A stretch of 64,000 nucleotides of DNA from Fredinandcohnia onubensis (lineage in GTDB: Bacteria; Bacillota; Bacilli; Bacillales; Bacillaceae_L): assembly GCF_002734285.1 (NCBI RefSeq), contig NZ_NSEA01000002.1:248001-312000 (forward strand). The letters are read 5' to 3'. Positions 1 to 9,900 of the stretch are shown piece after piece. Within the stretch, counting starts at the first letter, position 1. Every line of letters begins with the position of its first letter. A program made the position numbers and the translations under genes. The notes below the pieces were generated by a model. That model had not been told where the DNA came from, did no database searches, and was given only the letters and a program-made list of their open reading frames with translations.

Positions 1-912
1 AGTGTTTTTTAACTCCTGAAGCCTATCAAACACTCCTTTGACAAATCCTTTATGACCACAGTTAGGACAAACCTCAGCTGTTACATCCTCGATTATGGTT
101 AAACATTTATCACATGTTGTTTTATGATATTTCCCTAATAAAGGATCTAACCCATAATTCGCCACAACTTCCCTTCCATCTTGTTGAAGGAGTGCAAGCC
201 TGAGTTCTTCAAAAGTAGGCTCCTTCATTTTCATAATCTGATATTCTCTAGCAATCTTCGGTAACGAATGAGCATCTGAATTAGAAACAAAAGTGAATTG
301 ATGCAATTCTTTTATTTGGTCAGCCATTTCAGTATTCGAGCTCAATCCAAGTTCGATTCCATCAATTAAATTCTCATCAAAAACTTCAGTTAACGATTGT
401 TTCACTCCTCGACCATACATACTTTTATAGGGGGTGAATACATGTGCAGGAATAAAAATTCCAGTTAACTCCTTAACCTTAGATTGCAGTTCTCTAGCAC
501 CTACATATATTCTTTGTGAGCTTAAGGTTATATTTTTCATTCGTTGGGATAGCCACATCGAAAATTCTTTCATTTTTTCAATCGTTGGCATAAAAGCGAG
601 AACATGGATAGGTCCTTTACAGTTCTCATCATAGATTTCAAGCTCACTTCCCAAAATGAGGGTAACATTCTTAAATCGCAGTCCGCCTTCCTCATAGGGA
701 TATACTTCTCCATTATCAATTAAAGTTTCAAGCTCCCCAATGACCTCTGGAACATGGCAGTCAATTACACCTATCATGTCCATTCCTTTGATTTCGGTGG
801 ATTCATGAAGGATATTTCCAATTGTAAGTGATTTAGCACCTGTGATTTTTACAGGTCTTCCCGAATTCGTTCTCCCAATATGGATATGGAGATCTACATA
901 ATAATTGTTCAT
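1..912 (-). CDS. yqxK: PHP-domain / endonuclease Q family protein, C-terminus cut by window edge
   Basis: Reading the minus strand from the ATG at 912 gives 304 codons with no stop, so the gene runs off the left edge. The product opens with a PHP-type metal-binding HIHIGR motif near residue 10. It carries SDAH near residue 220, and a zinc-ribbon-like pair CDKC ... CPNCGH around residues 270-290. This arrangement is that of the EndoQ family, which cleaves DNA 5' of deaminated bases, and B. subtilis yqxK lies at the same place, directly after nudF. It starts 6 nt after the nudF stop, so the two are co-transcribed. The family assignment is confident; endonuclease activity in this organism is inferred. 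Confidence 0.85.
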   Translation of the reverse strand, partial: MNNYYVDLHIHIGRTNSGRPVKITGAKSLTIGNILHESTEIKGMDMIGVIDCHVPEVIGELETLIDNGEVYPYEEGGLRFKNVTLILGSELEIYDENCKGPIHVLAFMPTIEKMKEFSMWLSQRMKNITLSSQRIYVGARELQSKVKELTGIFIPAHVFTPYKSMYGRGVKQSLTEVFDENLIDGIELGLSSNTEMADQIKELHQFTFVSNSDAHSLPKIAREYQIMKMKEPTFEELRLALLQQDGREVVANYGLDPLLGKYHKTTCDKCLTIIEDVTAEVCPNCGHKGFVKGVFDRLQELKNT

Positions 913-918
913 CTTAGC

Positions 919-1470
919 TTATTCCCCTATTGCTTGCTGTAATTGGAGGTACTGTACTGCATAAGCTGTTTTAGCGTCGTAGATTTTCTTCTCTTTTAAA
1001 AGCTCAAGTGCTTCGTCCAATGATACCTCAAGGACATCGACAAATTCATCTTCATCCAAGCTTGCTGGATTTTCAATCTTCTTTAAGTCTTTCGCGATAA
1101 AAAGATGAACCAGTTCATCAGCAAAACCTGGTGAAGTATAAAAAGAAATCAGAGGTGTCAGTGTTTCACAATCATAACCTGTTTCTTCTTCTAATTCTCT
1201 TTTTGCAGTAACTTCAGGTGCTTCGCCTTTTTCAAGTTTTCCAGCAGGAATCTCAACAATTACCTTATCAAGTGCTTTTCGATACTGCTGTACCATCACA
1301 ATCTTGTTTTCATCCGTTAATGCAAGAATTGCAACAGCACCTGGATGCTTGATAAGCTCTCTTCTACTCGTATGTCCATTAGGCAATTCTACCTCTTCTA
1401 TATGTAAATCAATAACCTTTCCTTCAAAAAGCACTTCCCTCTTTATTGTCTTTTCTAGTAAGTGATCCAT
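919..1470 (-). CDS. nudF: ADP-ribose pyrophosphatase, Nudix hydrolase
   Basis: The product has 183 residues, the usual length for the ADP-ribose pyrophosphatase group. The Nudix box is intact at residues 77-99 (GKLEKGE ... RELEEETGY), giving the Mg2+-binding REXXEE core. The enzyme hydrolyses ADP-ribose to AMP and ribose 5-phosphate in the cytosol. The ATG at 1470 follows an AAGGAG ribosome site 8 nt upstream. It is the first gene of a two-gene unit with yqxK and is divergent from mciZ; the same trio (yqxK, nudF, mciZ) is adjacent in B. subtilis. Confidence 0.92.
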   Translation of the reverse strand: MDHLLEKTIKREVLFEGKVIDLHIEEVELPNGHTSRRELIKHPGAVAILALTDENKIVMVQQYRKALDKVIVEIPAGKLEKGEAPEVTAKRELEEETGYDCETLTPLISFYTSPGFADELVHLFIAKDLKKIENPASLDEDEFVDVLEVSLDEALELLKEKKIYDAKTAYAVQYLQLQQAIGE

Positions 1471-1485
1471 TTCGCCAGCTCCTTG

Positions 1486-1514
1486 TTCTACTAAATCATA
1501 CTACTTCATACATT
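1486..1514 (+). promoter_or_regulatory. possible sigma-E promoter of mciZ
   Basis: A CATACATT element at 1507-1514 matches the sigma-E -10 consensus (CATACAnT) exactly. The -35 region 14 nt upstream (TTCTACT, 1486-1492) is a weak match. In B. subtilis mciZ is made in the mother cell under sigma-E, which fits. The element lies about 45 nt before the start codon. The -10 is convincing; the -35 is not. Confidence 0.45.
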
Positions 1515-1559
1515 TTAGCATAGTTCTTTTCTAATTTTAAAAGTTCATAGGGGGTTGCT

Positions 1560-1703
1560 ATGAAAATTGTGATTGGTGAAAATCGGGTAGCTCTAGTAGG
1601 AAAGGTTTGGGAAATTCGTGCAAAACTTAAGGAATATAGCCGTTCCTACCGAACAGTTCAGGAATGGATTGATCAAGGAAAAGGAAAGCAAGAGAAAAAA
1701 TGA
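1560..1703 (+). CDS. mciZ: MciZ, mother-cell inhibitor of FtsZ
   Basis: A 47-residue reading frame starts at the ATG at 1560 behind GGGGG (1551-1555). Its core, VALVGKVWEIRAKLKEY then a YRTVQEWI segment, closely matches my recollection of B. subtilis MciZ (40 residues), which caps the minus end of FtsZ filaments and blocks Z-ring assembly in the mother cell during sporulation. The position between nudF and yqkF is also as in B. subtilis. It is slightly longer than the B. subtilis protein, with a lysine-rich tail (GKGKQEKK). A perfect sigma-E -10 lies upstream. Easily missed because of its size. Confidence 0.88.
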   Translation: MKIVIGENRVALVGKVWEIRAKLKEYSRSYRTVQEWIDQGKGKQEKK

Positions 1704-1802
1704 TCTTACTATACTACCCCTTCAAATCATTTGTAGTTCTGAAATGAAAAGGATAAGATATGACTAGATGCTAGAAGGAAACTAAATGTTGGAGGGGACA
1801 GT

Positions 1803-2723
1803 ATGGAAAAAAGAAGAATTGGCGCTTCCGATTTATATGTGAGTAAAATCGGTCTAGGCTGTATGTCTGTTGGAACTGAGGAAAAAAAAGCACTTCATAT
1901 TATTGATTCCGCATTAGAGATGGGAATCAATTACTTAGATACTGCCGATCTATACGATCAAGGGCTAAATGAGGAATTTGTAGGAAAAGCCATAAAACAG
2001 AAAAGACAAGATATCATACTTGCCACTAAAGTGGGAAATCGGTTTGAGCAGGGGAAAAAGGGATGGTCCTGGGACCCTTCTAAAAAATACATAAAATCTG
2101 CTGTAAAGGATAGCTTGCGACGCTTGCAAACAGATTATATCGACCTCTACCAGCTCCATGGGGGAACAGTGGAAGATCCTATTGATGAGACCATTGAAGC
2201 GTTCGAAGAATTAAAACAAGAAGGTGTCATACGCTACTATGGAATCTCCTCAATTCGTCCGAATGTAATCCGAGAATTTGTAACGAAATCATCCATTGTA
2301 AGTGTAATGATGCAATATAGTATTCTTGACCGTCGCCCAGAAGAGCAAATACTTCCCTATCTAAATGATCATCAAATTAGTGTAGTAGCACGTGGCCCAG
2401 TAGCTAAAGGGTTACTTACTAAGCGTCCAATGGAGAATGCCAGTCAAAGTATGAAACAAAATGGTTATCTTGATTATGCTTTTGAAGAGCTTGAAGCTGC
2501 AATTTCAGGATTAAAAGACGTAGCAGGCGATCGTTCTTTAACAGAAGTTGCATTGCAATATTGCTTGTTTGACGATACTGTTGCTTCAGTTGTGACAGGT
2601 GCTAGCTCTCTTGAACAAATCAAAAATAATGTCGCAGCAGCAAATTCAACACCTCTTACAGATGAACAGGTTAAGAAAATTAGAGACCTTACAAAGGCAT
2701 CCATTTACGAACAACATAGATAA
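1803..2723 (+). CDS. yqkF: aldo/keto reductase YqkF
   Basis: The product has 306 residues, the expected length for the AKR superfamily. The catalytic tetrad is visible as Asp46 and Tyr51 (DTADLYD), Lys76 (ATKVGN) and His119 (YQLHGG). It is a cytosolic TIM-barrel NADPH-dependent oxidoreductase of unknown physiological substrate. The start follows GGAGGGG at about 1792. Position next to mciZ and yqkE matches B. subtilis yqkF. It ends 5 nt before a strong bidirectional hairpin shared with convergent yqkE. Confidence 0.9.
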   Translation: MEKRRIGASDLYVSKIGLGCMSVGTEEKKALHIIDSALEMGINYLDTADLYDQGLNEEFVGKAIKQKRQDIILATKVGNRFEQGKKGWSWDPSKKYIKSAVKDSLRRLQTDYIDLYQLHGGTVEDPIDETIEAFEELKQEGVIRYYGISSIRPNVIREFVTKSSIVSVMMQYSILDRRPEEQILPYLNDHQISVVARGPVAKGLLTKRPMENASQSMKQNGYLDYAFEELEAAISGLKDVAGDRSLTEVALQYCLFDDTVASVVTGASSLEQIKNNVAAANSTPLTDEQVKKIRDLTKASIYEQHR

Positions 2724-2727
2724 ATGT

Positions 2728-2758
2728 ATACCCCCACAGAACCTACCTGTGGGGGTAT
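2728..2758. terminator. bidirectional terminator between yqkF and yqkE
   Basis: A 12-bp perfect stem (ATACCCCCACAG at 2728-2739 with its complement at 2747-2758) encloses a 7-nt loop. It sits between the convergent stops of yqkF (2723) and yqkE (2761), with A/T-rich flanks on both sides. Confidence 0.8.
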
Positions 2759-2760
2759 TA

Positions 2761-3009
2761 TTATTTAAAATCTGACCATTTAAGGCTACTTTCTTCCAAT
2801 AGTTCCTCAAATGATTTATTCTTTTCTCGCTGTCTGCGCTCTTCTCTTTGTCTTTCAAGCGCCTCTTCTTGTTTCTTTTGCTCTTCTTCCTTTAATTGCT
2901 GTTGTGTATTTTTTAATTTAGAAACAATATCCTCATTGAGTAAATCTCCAAGTCTTAGCTTTTCATCTTTTTGCTTTTTAGCAGATGGCTTTTGTTTCTT
3001 TTTAGCCAT
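2761..3009 (-). CDS. yqkE: YqkE family small charged protein
   Basis: The 82-residue product starts at MAKKKQK (ATG at 3009), chosen because GAGGGA lies just upstream; an upstream in-frame start would bury that site. The protein is very rich in Lys, Glu and Gln, with a predicted long charged helix or coiled coil over residues 28-70 (LKEEEQKKQEE, QREERRQREK). It matches the YqkE family of Bacillaceae, whose function is unknown. Gene order beside yqkF supports the assignment. Confidence 0.8.
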   Translation of the reverse strand: MAKKKQKPSAKKQKDEKLRLGDLLNEDIVSKLKNTQQQLKEEEQKKQEEALERQREERRQREKNKSFEELLEESSLKWSDFK

Positions 3010-3052
3010 AATATTCCCTCCATACGTCAACCATTTCACAATTATTATATCA

Positions 3053-3084
3053 TAAAAAGGCGAATAACCGCTCGGTGGTTATTC
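3053..3084 (-). terminator. terminator of the thiolase/CoA-transferase operon
   Basis: On the minus strand an 8-bp stem GAATAACC/GGTTATTC (3062-3069 with 3077-3084) is followed by GCCTTTTT. It lies just after the stop of the CoA-transferase subunit B gene. Confidence 0.65.
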
Positions 3085-3099
3085 ACCAATATGTCTACA

Positions 3100-3756
3100 T
3101 TAGTACGCGTTTAGGATAACATTATTACTAACAAGAAGTTCAGGTTCTGTAGAAGCCTTTATATCTTCAACGGAAAATCCTTTAGCTACCTCTACTAATT
3201 TTAAACCATTTTCAGTTACATCGAGTACGGCACGGTCTGTAATAATCCGATTTACAACTCCTTTACCGGTTAAAGGAAGTGTACATTTTTTAAGAATTTT
3301 CGCTTCACCTTTTTTATTCACATGGTCCATGATAACAATGATTTTCTGAGCCCCATGAACGAGATCCATTGCTCCGCCCATTCCCTTAATCATTTTTCCC
3401 GGAATCATCCAATTTGCGAGGTCCCCTGTCTCTGAAACCTCCATTCCGCCGAGAATGGCAATATTAATATGCCCCCCGCGAATCATCGCAAATGATTCAG
3501 CACTGTCAAAGTAAGCTGCACCAGGAATAGCGGTGACGGTTTCTTTTCCGGCATTGATTAAATCAGGGTCAACATTTTCTTCAGTTGGATATGGACCAAT
3601 TCCAAGTAACCCATTCTCTGATTGGAGAACGACCTGTTTATTTGAAGAAATATAGTTTGCAACTAGGGTTGGCATGCCGATTCCAAGATTTACATAAAAG
3701 CCATTTTCAATTTCCTTTTCAGCCCTCTTCGCAATCTTTTCTCGAGTATTTGTCAT
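3100..3756 (-). CDS. scoB: 3-oxoacid CoA-transferase subunit B
   Basis: A 218-residue beta subunit of the class I CoA-transferase family. The active-site glutamate lies in [12 protein letters not shown] near residue 47. With subunit A it moves CoA between acyl-CoAs such as succinyl-CoA or acetyl-CoA and acetoacetate. The ATG at 3756 is preferred over an overlapping GTG at 3759 because it sits 6 nt from GGGGGAG. It is the last gene of a thiolase-subunit A-subunit B operon. Substrate (acetoacetate versus butyrate or other acids) cannot be settled from sequence; the neighbouring thiolase and HMG-CoA lyase favour acetoacetate. Confidence 0.88.
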   Translation of the reverse strand: MTNTREKIAKRAEKEIENGFYVNLGIGMPTLVANYISSNKQVVLQSENGLLGIGPYPTEENVDPDLINAGKETVTAIPGAAYFDSAESFAMIRGGHINIAILGGMEVSETGDLANWMIPGKMIKGMGGAMDLVHGAQKIIVIMDHVNKKGEAKILKKCTLPLTGKGVVNRIITDRAVLDVTENGLKLVEVAKGFSVEDIKASTEPELLVSNNVILNAY

Positions 3757-3769
3757 CACCTTCTCCCCC

Positions 3770-4459
3770 TTATTTAGATAATGTTAATCGTTCAATTCGC
3801 TTCTTTTGTTCACCAACAATCAGTCCTTGGACATAGATACTTGGAGTATGAATCCTATTTGGATCAAGGTCACCAATCTCATAGAGCTCTTCAACCTCAG
3901 CGATTGTAACTTTACCTGCAGCAGCCATCATTGGGTTAAAATTTCGAGCCGTCTTGTTATAGATCAAATTCCCCATTTTATCTGCCTTTTCTGCTCGGAC
4001 CAGGCTGAAGTCAGATATGAACGCCTCTTCTAATACATATTCTTTTCCATTAATTACACGTGTTTCTTTTCCATCAGCAATAGGTGTTCCTACTCCTGCA
4101 GGCGTATAAAATGCAGGAATCCCCGCTCCACCAGCTCGTATCTTTTCAGCCAGTGTTCCCTGTGGGACAAGTTCAACCGCAAGTTCTCCCGATAATGCCT
4201 GTCGTTCGAATTCTTTGTTTTCACCAACATATGAACCTATCATTTTTGAAATCTGTTTGTTTTGTAAAAGTAAACCAAGACCCCAATCATCAACGCCGCA
4301 GTTATTAGAAATTACAGTTAAGTCCTTAACCCCAGACTCGGCCAATGCTAAAATTAAATTTTCTGGAATCCCACATAAGCCAAATCCACCAACCATAATC
4401 GTGGAACCGTCCTTGATTTGCTCTACAGCTTCCTGAAACGAGGAATATATTGGTTTCAT
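3770..4459 (-). CDS. scoA: 3-oxoacid CoA-transferase subunit A
   Basis: The 229-residue alpha subunit carries the family motif [13 protein letters not shown] near residues 24-36 and a Gly-rich [15 protein letters not shown] segment. It pairs with subunit B encoded 13 nt downstream. The start at 4459 follows GGGGTG. Subunit A, subunit B and thiolase form one minus-strand operon that converts acetoacetate to acetyl-CoA (inferred from the set of genes). This block is absent from the B. subtilis yqkE-yqkD interval and looks like an insertion. Confidence 0.88.
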   Translation of the reverse strand: MKPIYSSFQEAVEQIKDGSTIMVGGFGLCGIPENLILALAESGVKDLTVISNNCGVDDWGLGLLLQNKQISKMIGSYVGENKEFERQALSGELAVELVPQGTLAEKIRAGGAGIPAFYTPAGVGTPIADGKETRVINGKEYVLEEAFISDFSLVRAEKADKMGNLIYNKTARNFNPMMAAAGKVTIAEVEELYEIGDLDPNRIHTPSIYVQGLIVGEQKKRIERLTLSK

Positions 4460-4471
4460 TTGTACACCCCA

Positions 4472-5659
4472 CTATTCGATATTTTCAACAATTGTTGCAA
4501 CACCTTGACCGCCACCAATACATAAGGTCGCTAATCCGTAGCGCTCATTACGACGCTTTAGTTCATTAATAAGAGTGACGAGAATTCTCGCACCACTAGC
4601 ACCAATTGGATGTCCAAGGGCAATCGCTCCCCCATTTACATTTAAAATATCATGGTTAAAATGCAGTTCGCGGTCAACCGCAATTGACTGGGCAGCAAAC
4701 GCTTCATTTGCCTCAATTAAATTCATATCACTAACACTTAATCTAGCTTTTTCCATCGCCTTTTTCACGGCAGCAACTGGACCGATTCCCATTATACTTG
4801 GGTCAACACCGGCATTTCCGTTTGCTCTAATGGTGACTAATCCTTTAATGCCAAGCTCCACAGCTTTCTTCTTACTCATGATAACGAATGCGGCCGCTCC
4901 GTCATTTATCCCTGATGCATTCCCAGCTGTTACAGAACCATCCTTTTTGAATGCTGGACGTAAGTTCCCTAATTTTTCAACAGTAGTACCTGCTTTAGGG
5001 TATTCATCTATATCAAAGACAATGCTTTCTTTTTTACGTTGTGGAATTTCTACAGGCACAATTTCGTCTTTAAATTTTCCTGCCTCAATTGCCGCAACTG
5101 CTCTTTCCTGGCTCCTTGCTGAGAAACGATCCTGTTCTTCTCTTGTAATCTCGTATTTATCGCATAAATTTTCTGCCGTAATTCCCATATGATAATCATT
5201 AAACGCGCACCATAACCCATCGGAAATCATGCTATCAATCATTTTTTGGTCGCCCATTTTATATCCATTTCGTGCTCCCTTTAAAAGATAAGGGGCCTGA
5301 CTCATATTTTCCATCCCACCAGCCACAATCACATCCGCATCACCTGCTATGATTGCCTGTGTCGCTAAGTGCACAGCTTTTAATCCAGAACCACAAACCT
5401 TGTTAATTGTCATTGCCGGTGTTTCCTGTAGTAATCCAGCTTTTATAGCAGCCTGCCTTGCTGGATTTTGTCCTACTCCAGCCTGCAGAACATTGCCCAT
5501 AATGACTTCATCTACAAGCTTTGAATCCACACCTGCCTTTTCCAATGCTCCTTTTATCACGACAGCACCTAGGTCTGGGGCTGAAACAGATTGTAAACTC
5601 CCTCCAAAACTCCCGATCGCCGTTCTGACAGCGCTTACAATCACAACTTCATTATTCAT
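4472..5659 (-). CDS. acetyl-CoA C-acetyltransferase (thiolase)
   Basis: The 395-residue product is a standard-length thiolase. The acyl-carrying cysteine is Cys89 in [11 protein letters not shown]. The His of GHPIGASG near residue 350 and the C-terminal CIGGGQG cysteine complete the catalytic set. It catalyses reversible condensation or cleavage of acetoacetyl-CoA. It is the first gene of the operon with the two CoA-transferase subunits, 12 nt apart. The ATG at 5659 follows GGGAG. The region 5660-5828 is a divergent promoter region shared with the HMG-CoA lyase gene. Confidence 0.93.
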   Translation of the reverse strand: MNNEVVIVSAVRTAIGSFGGSLQSVSAPDLGAVVIKGALEKAGVDSKLVDEVIMGNVLQAGVGQNPARQAAIKAGLLQETPAMTINKVCGSGLKAVHLATQAIIAGDADVIVAGGMENMSQAPYLLKGARNGYKMGDQKMIDSMISDGLWCAFNDYHMGITAENLCDKYEITREEQDRFSARSQERAVAAIEAGKFKDEIVPVEIPQRKKESIVFDIDEYPKAGTTVEKLGNLRPAFKKDGSVTAGNASGINDGAAAFVIMSKKKAVELGIKGLVTIRANGNAGVDPSIMGIGPVAAVKKAMEKARLSVSDMNLIEANEAFAAQSIAVDRELHFNHDILNVNGGAIALGHPIGASGARILVTLINELKRRNERYGLATLCIGGGQGVATIVENIE

Positions 5660-5828
5660 TTCAACATCTCCCTTTACTGTTACGTATTATGTATTCATTA
5701 CCATATATATTTCTTGATTTTTTTCGAAATACCTCTTATTTTGTCTAATTTCCTATAATTCTTGCTTTTCACGAAATGCCTCTAATAGAATAAGAGTAAG
5801 AATAAGGCATTTTGCTGGAGGGTTGTAT

Positions 5829-6728
5829 ATGCAATTACCTGAGCAAGTCACGATTATTGAAGTAGGACCAAGAGATGGGCTGCAGAACGAAAAAAGCTTA
5901 ATACCAACCGAAGTAAAAATTGATTTTATTCATAAACTAAAACTTGCTGGCCTGCAAGAAATGGAACTTACCTCATTTGTCTCACCAAAATGGGTTCCAC
6001 AAATGAAGGATGCAAAAGACATTATTACATCATGCTTAGACAGTACTCGAAATATTGTCCTCGCGCCAAATCGCAAAGGTATTGAAAGACTATACGATAC
6101 AAAGTGTAAATCAGTTGCTGTTTTTGTTGGTGTTAGTGAAAGCTTCAATAAGAAAAATATCAATAAAACAACTTCTGAGAGTATGGAGGAACTAAAACCT
6201 CTTATTCAGGAATTAAAATCAAAGGGTTATTTTGTACGTGCCTGTATATCGACCGCCTTTTATTGTCCGTATGAAGGTAAGGTGAATGAAGAAGCTGTTT
6301 TAAAGCTATGCTCTACCTTTGTCCAATATGGGGTTGATGAATTAAGTGTTGCTGACACGATAGGAAAATCAACTCCTAAAGAAGTTTTTTCTCTTTTTTC
6401 AAAACTAAAAATAGAGTTATCAAATACACTTTTGACTGCTCATTTCCATGATACCCGCGGGATGGCACTTGCAAATGTGTTAGCTGCTCTCCTGGCCGGA
6501 GTTAATCGTTTTGACACATCAGCAGGTGGATTAGGTGGATGCCCGTTTGCACCTGGGGCGACTGGCAATGTTGCTACTGAAGATGTTGTGTATATGCTTG
6601 AAGAGATGGGGATTCAAACAGGCCTTGAACTTTCAAAACTTGTGGAAGCTGTTGATGTCATTAAACCCTATCTTACCCGACCTATTGAAAGTAAATATTA
6701 CAGGTTACAATCTACTAACCAGGAATAA
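5829..6728 (+). CDS. hydroxymethylglutaryl-CoA lyase
   Basis: A 299-residue TIM-barrel enzyme of the HMGL-like family. It shows the N-terminal GPRDGLQNEK metal-site motif and the C-terminal lyase signature GGLGGCPFAPGATGN with the catalytic cysteine. It splits HMG-CoA into acetoacetate and acetyl-CoA, the last step of leucine degradation. The ATG at 5829 has GGAGGG 6 nt upstream; an in-frame TTG at 5823 overlaps that site and was rejected. It is divergent from thiolase/CoA-transferase, which would consume the acetoacetate produced. The methylcrotonyl-CoA carboxylase genes of the pathway are not in the window. Confidence 0.92.
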   Translation: MQLPEQVTIIEVGPRDGLQNEKSLIPTEVKIDFIHKLKLAGLQEMELTSFVSPKWVPQMKDAKDIITSCLDSTRNIVLAPNRKGIERLYDTKCKSVAVFVGVSESFNKKNINKTTSESMEELKPLIQELKSKGYFVRACISTAFYCPYEGKVNEEAVLKLCSTFVQYGVDELSVADTIGKSTPKEVFSLFSKLKIELSNTLLTAHFHDTRGMALANVLAALLAGVNRFDTSAGGLGGCPFAPGATGNVATEDVVYMLEEMGIQTGLELSKLVEAVDVIKPYLTRPIESKYYRLQSTNQE

Positions 6729-6784
6729 TTTATTAGAAAACTCCACAACCTATCCATGAATTTTCAGGAATGGAGTGTTTATCA

Positions 6785-6913
6785 TTGGCAAAACGAGACA
6801 AAGGTCGTTCTCAAAAAGGAAAACCGAATGCTGATACGACAAACAATACAATGGCTGCTGAGGAAATGGAAAAAGCCATTCACCCTACAAACCGCCAAAA
6901 TTCGGAGCAATAG
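6785..6913 (+). CDS. small orphan protein, 42 residues, TTG start
   Basis: A TTG at 6785 lies 9 nt after GGAG (6772-6775) and opens 42 codons ending at TAG 6911. The product starts MAKRDKGRSQKGKP, is strongly basic at the N-terminus, rich in Asn/Thr/Gln/Glu, and has no hydrophobic stretch. It resembles in composition the minor small acid-soluble spore proteins, but I do not recognise a family. It is followed within 10 nt by an excellent terminator, which supports it as a real last gene of the HMG-CoA lyase transcript or its own unit. Confidence 0.5.
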   Translation: MAKRDKGRSQKGKPNADTTNNTMAAEEMEKAIHPTNRQNSEQ

Positions 6914-6919
6914 CAAAAT

Positions 6920-6960
6920 CCCCTGGTCTCGTTTACATGAACTGACCAGGGGGTTTTTTA
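6920..6960. terminator. strong terminator after the 42-residue gene
   Basis: A 9-bp GC-rich stem CCCCTGGTC (6920-6928) with GACCAGGGG (6944-6952) is followed by a run of T on the plus strand. The stop codon of the convergent RND exporter gene lies in the T-run, so both transcripts may end here. Confidence 0.85.
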
Positions 6961-9900
6961 GATTTTATCTGCCTTTACCTTAGCTTTCGAACGTACTTCA
7001 CTTCTTTCTTTAGAAGTTTCCGTTGATTTTGAAAATGAAAACAATCGGTAAACAGCAGGAATTAAAAACAATGTAATTAAAGTTGCAAATGAAAGCCCTG
7101 AGATTATGACAGTTGCCATTGGAGCCTGATAATTCCCTGAGGCTCCCGATTCAAGGGCAAGTGGCAGCATACCTCCAACTGTTGTCAAGGTCGTCATAAA
7201 AATCGGTCGAATCCGATCATTACCGGCTCCTATTAGTGCTTCTTGAATCGAATTACCTTCCTTCCGCAGTTGGTTTGTTCTGTCGATGAGCAATATGGCA
7301 TTATTCAAGACAATACCAATTAGCATAATAATCCCCATTCCCGAGATAAGGTTTAATTCCATTTGTGTTATAAACAATCCTAAAATCACACCAATGATTG
7401 TAATCGGAATAACGGACATGACAAGCAATGGATGCCCAAAGTGGTTAAATTGAACGGCCATGACCAAATAAACGAGAAAAATAGAAATCGCAAATACAAA
7501 AATCATATCGGTCATTAATTCTTGCTGTTGCTCTAAATCACCACCAGCGGTAAGCGTATACCCAGTAGGCGTTTCGAAACTATCAATTATTTTTTGAATG
7601 TCTCGATTTACAGCACCGAGATCACGGTTCTTAATATCCGCTGATATCGTAACAAGTCTTTCCCCATCTGAATGAATAATCTCATTTGGAGTTTGAACAC
7701 TTGTAAGCTCAATATATGAGGAAAGTGGTTCTTCCCCGCCATTAATAGGCATTTTCATATCCATTAAATCCGCTTTTGTAGCGGGTGTTTTTGCCCAACT
7801 AAGAGTTAAAGGCATTGTTTCATCCTGGTTTTGCAACGTGCCGACCGGTATTTGAATAAAGGATTCTTCAATAAATTGTTTAATTTGTGAAGGGTATAAG
7901 CCTGCCTTCTCAATTTCTTTTTCTTTTATAACGATAATTTGTTCTTCAGAGGTTCTTTCAATTGAATTTGTAATTGCCGAAACCCCATCTACTTTCTGAA
8001 GCTCATCAGTGAATTTGTTTGAAATGGTTTGAAGTTGCTCAAAACTATCACCTTTAATATTTATTTGGACAGGAAACCCTCCACCGCCTGCCATTGCACT
8101 TTGAACACCCGAAATTGGATGATCTTCCTGCATATCTCGTAACGCCTCAAGAATATTTTCATTTACTTCCTTTTGCTCAACCGTTATTTGATTGCCCTTT
8201 GTCATATTAATAATGGTGTAAAGCATGGTTCCATTATCCATTACATAATTCGTTTCTACGTCTTTCACTTTCTGTAGTCTCTGATTTATTTCATTAACTA
8301 CACTTTGTTTTTCCTCCAAAGATAAACCTGGTTCTAAGTCTACAGCAAGCTCTGAATAACGGTTTAACATATCAGGCATGATTGTCATCGGTATTTTCGT
8401 TACAAGAAATAGGGAACCGATTAGCATCAAGAAAAACAATGTGATTACAGCAAAACTATTTCTTTTCTTTCTAATCACCCAACCCACAACGTTACGATAG
8501 CCCTTCATCATAATTGAGTCTTTTTTCAATTTAGAAGGTCTTCTAAGCTTTAAATATGTTTCTGATAGAGACGGAATCAATGTAAAAGATATCACTACAG
8601 AACTTATTAAGGTTATTGCCACTACAGCTGACAGCATAATGACAAACTCCCCCATCTCCCCACCGATTAAACCAATTGGCAGGAAAACAACGATAGTTGT
8701 CAGCATAGATGCAATAACCGCCGAGGCTACCTCCCTTGTCCCCTCAATAACCGCTTCGAACCTACCAAAGCCAAGTTCCTTCTTCTTATAAATAGCTTCT
8801 AGGATTACAATAGAGGAATCCACCATCATCCCTATTCCTAGTCCAAGTCCAAGTAGTGTTAGCATATTAAAGCTATAATCAAACAACCACATCGCTGTAA
8901 AGGTTAAAAGAACAGAAGAAGGAATCGATAAACCGATAATAAAGGTCGCCCTAATATTACGTAGAAATAGTAATAAAATGACAATGGCAATGACTCCACC
9001 AATCAAAATATTATCCTTCACTCCATCTATTGAATCACTGACATAATCCGCTTGGGCCACAACTTCGTTTAATTCAAAATTCTTCACAAGATTTTCGTTA
9101 TGAATTTTCTCTACTTCTGCACGTACTGCTTTGGCCATCTCGATTTGTGTGACATTGGAAACGCGCCCGATTTGTACAAGAAGGAAATCTTGAGAACCGT
9201 TTTTCCATACATACGAGTTATTCTCGAGCGACTGAATGGTTATGTTTGCAACATCCTTTAGATGAATAAAACCATTTTGCGATGGGATCGAAATATTTTC
9301 GATATCCTTAACATTTTCCACCTCAGAACTCCATCTTAAGGAAGGTGAATCCTTGTCATTTTGTAATTCTCCTAACGTTGCTTCACTGTTGGACTGTTGA
9401 ACTGCCGCGATAACCTGGTTTACATCGAGTTGATGCTCTTGTAATTTTTCACGGTCAATTTTAATTGCGACCTCTTGCTCCTCTATTCCCGTTAGTAAAA
9501 CATCTCTCACCTCAGGCAAGGCTTCTAATCTTGGTTCTAAAATGTCTTTTGCAAATGCAGACATAGCCTGCATGTTTCCACCCGAAACATCCATAAAAAA
9601 TTCATAGCTTTGACTTCCGCCATATTGACCTGATGTAACATCAGTAATACTAGGATACTCTGACTTAGCAGACGCAATCGCTGATTCTACCTCTTTATAA
9701 ATCTCTTCGCCACGTCCTGCTTCAAAGCTTAGGTTTAGTGTAGTTCTACCGATATTTGTCGTTGACTGAACACCCTCCACTCCTTCTATTGCTAAGATTC
9801 GTTGTTCAATGGGGGTTGTAATGGTTCTTTCCACTTCAATTGCTGCCATTTCACCTGCGTAAATCTCAACAAAGGCTCCATCTAGTTTCACGGGAGGCAT

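Noticed and set aside
4575-5192. 205-codon open frame antisense to the thiolase gene
   Set aside because: It is a mirror of a well-conserved gene, has no ribosome site and no recognisable domain.
5780-5828. Sigma-54 promoter for the HMG-CoA lyase gene
   Set aside because: The GG and GC pairs do not have the required 10-nt spacing.
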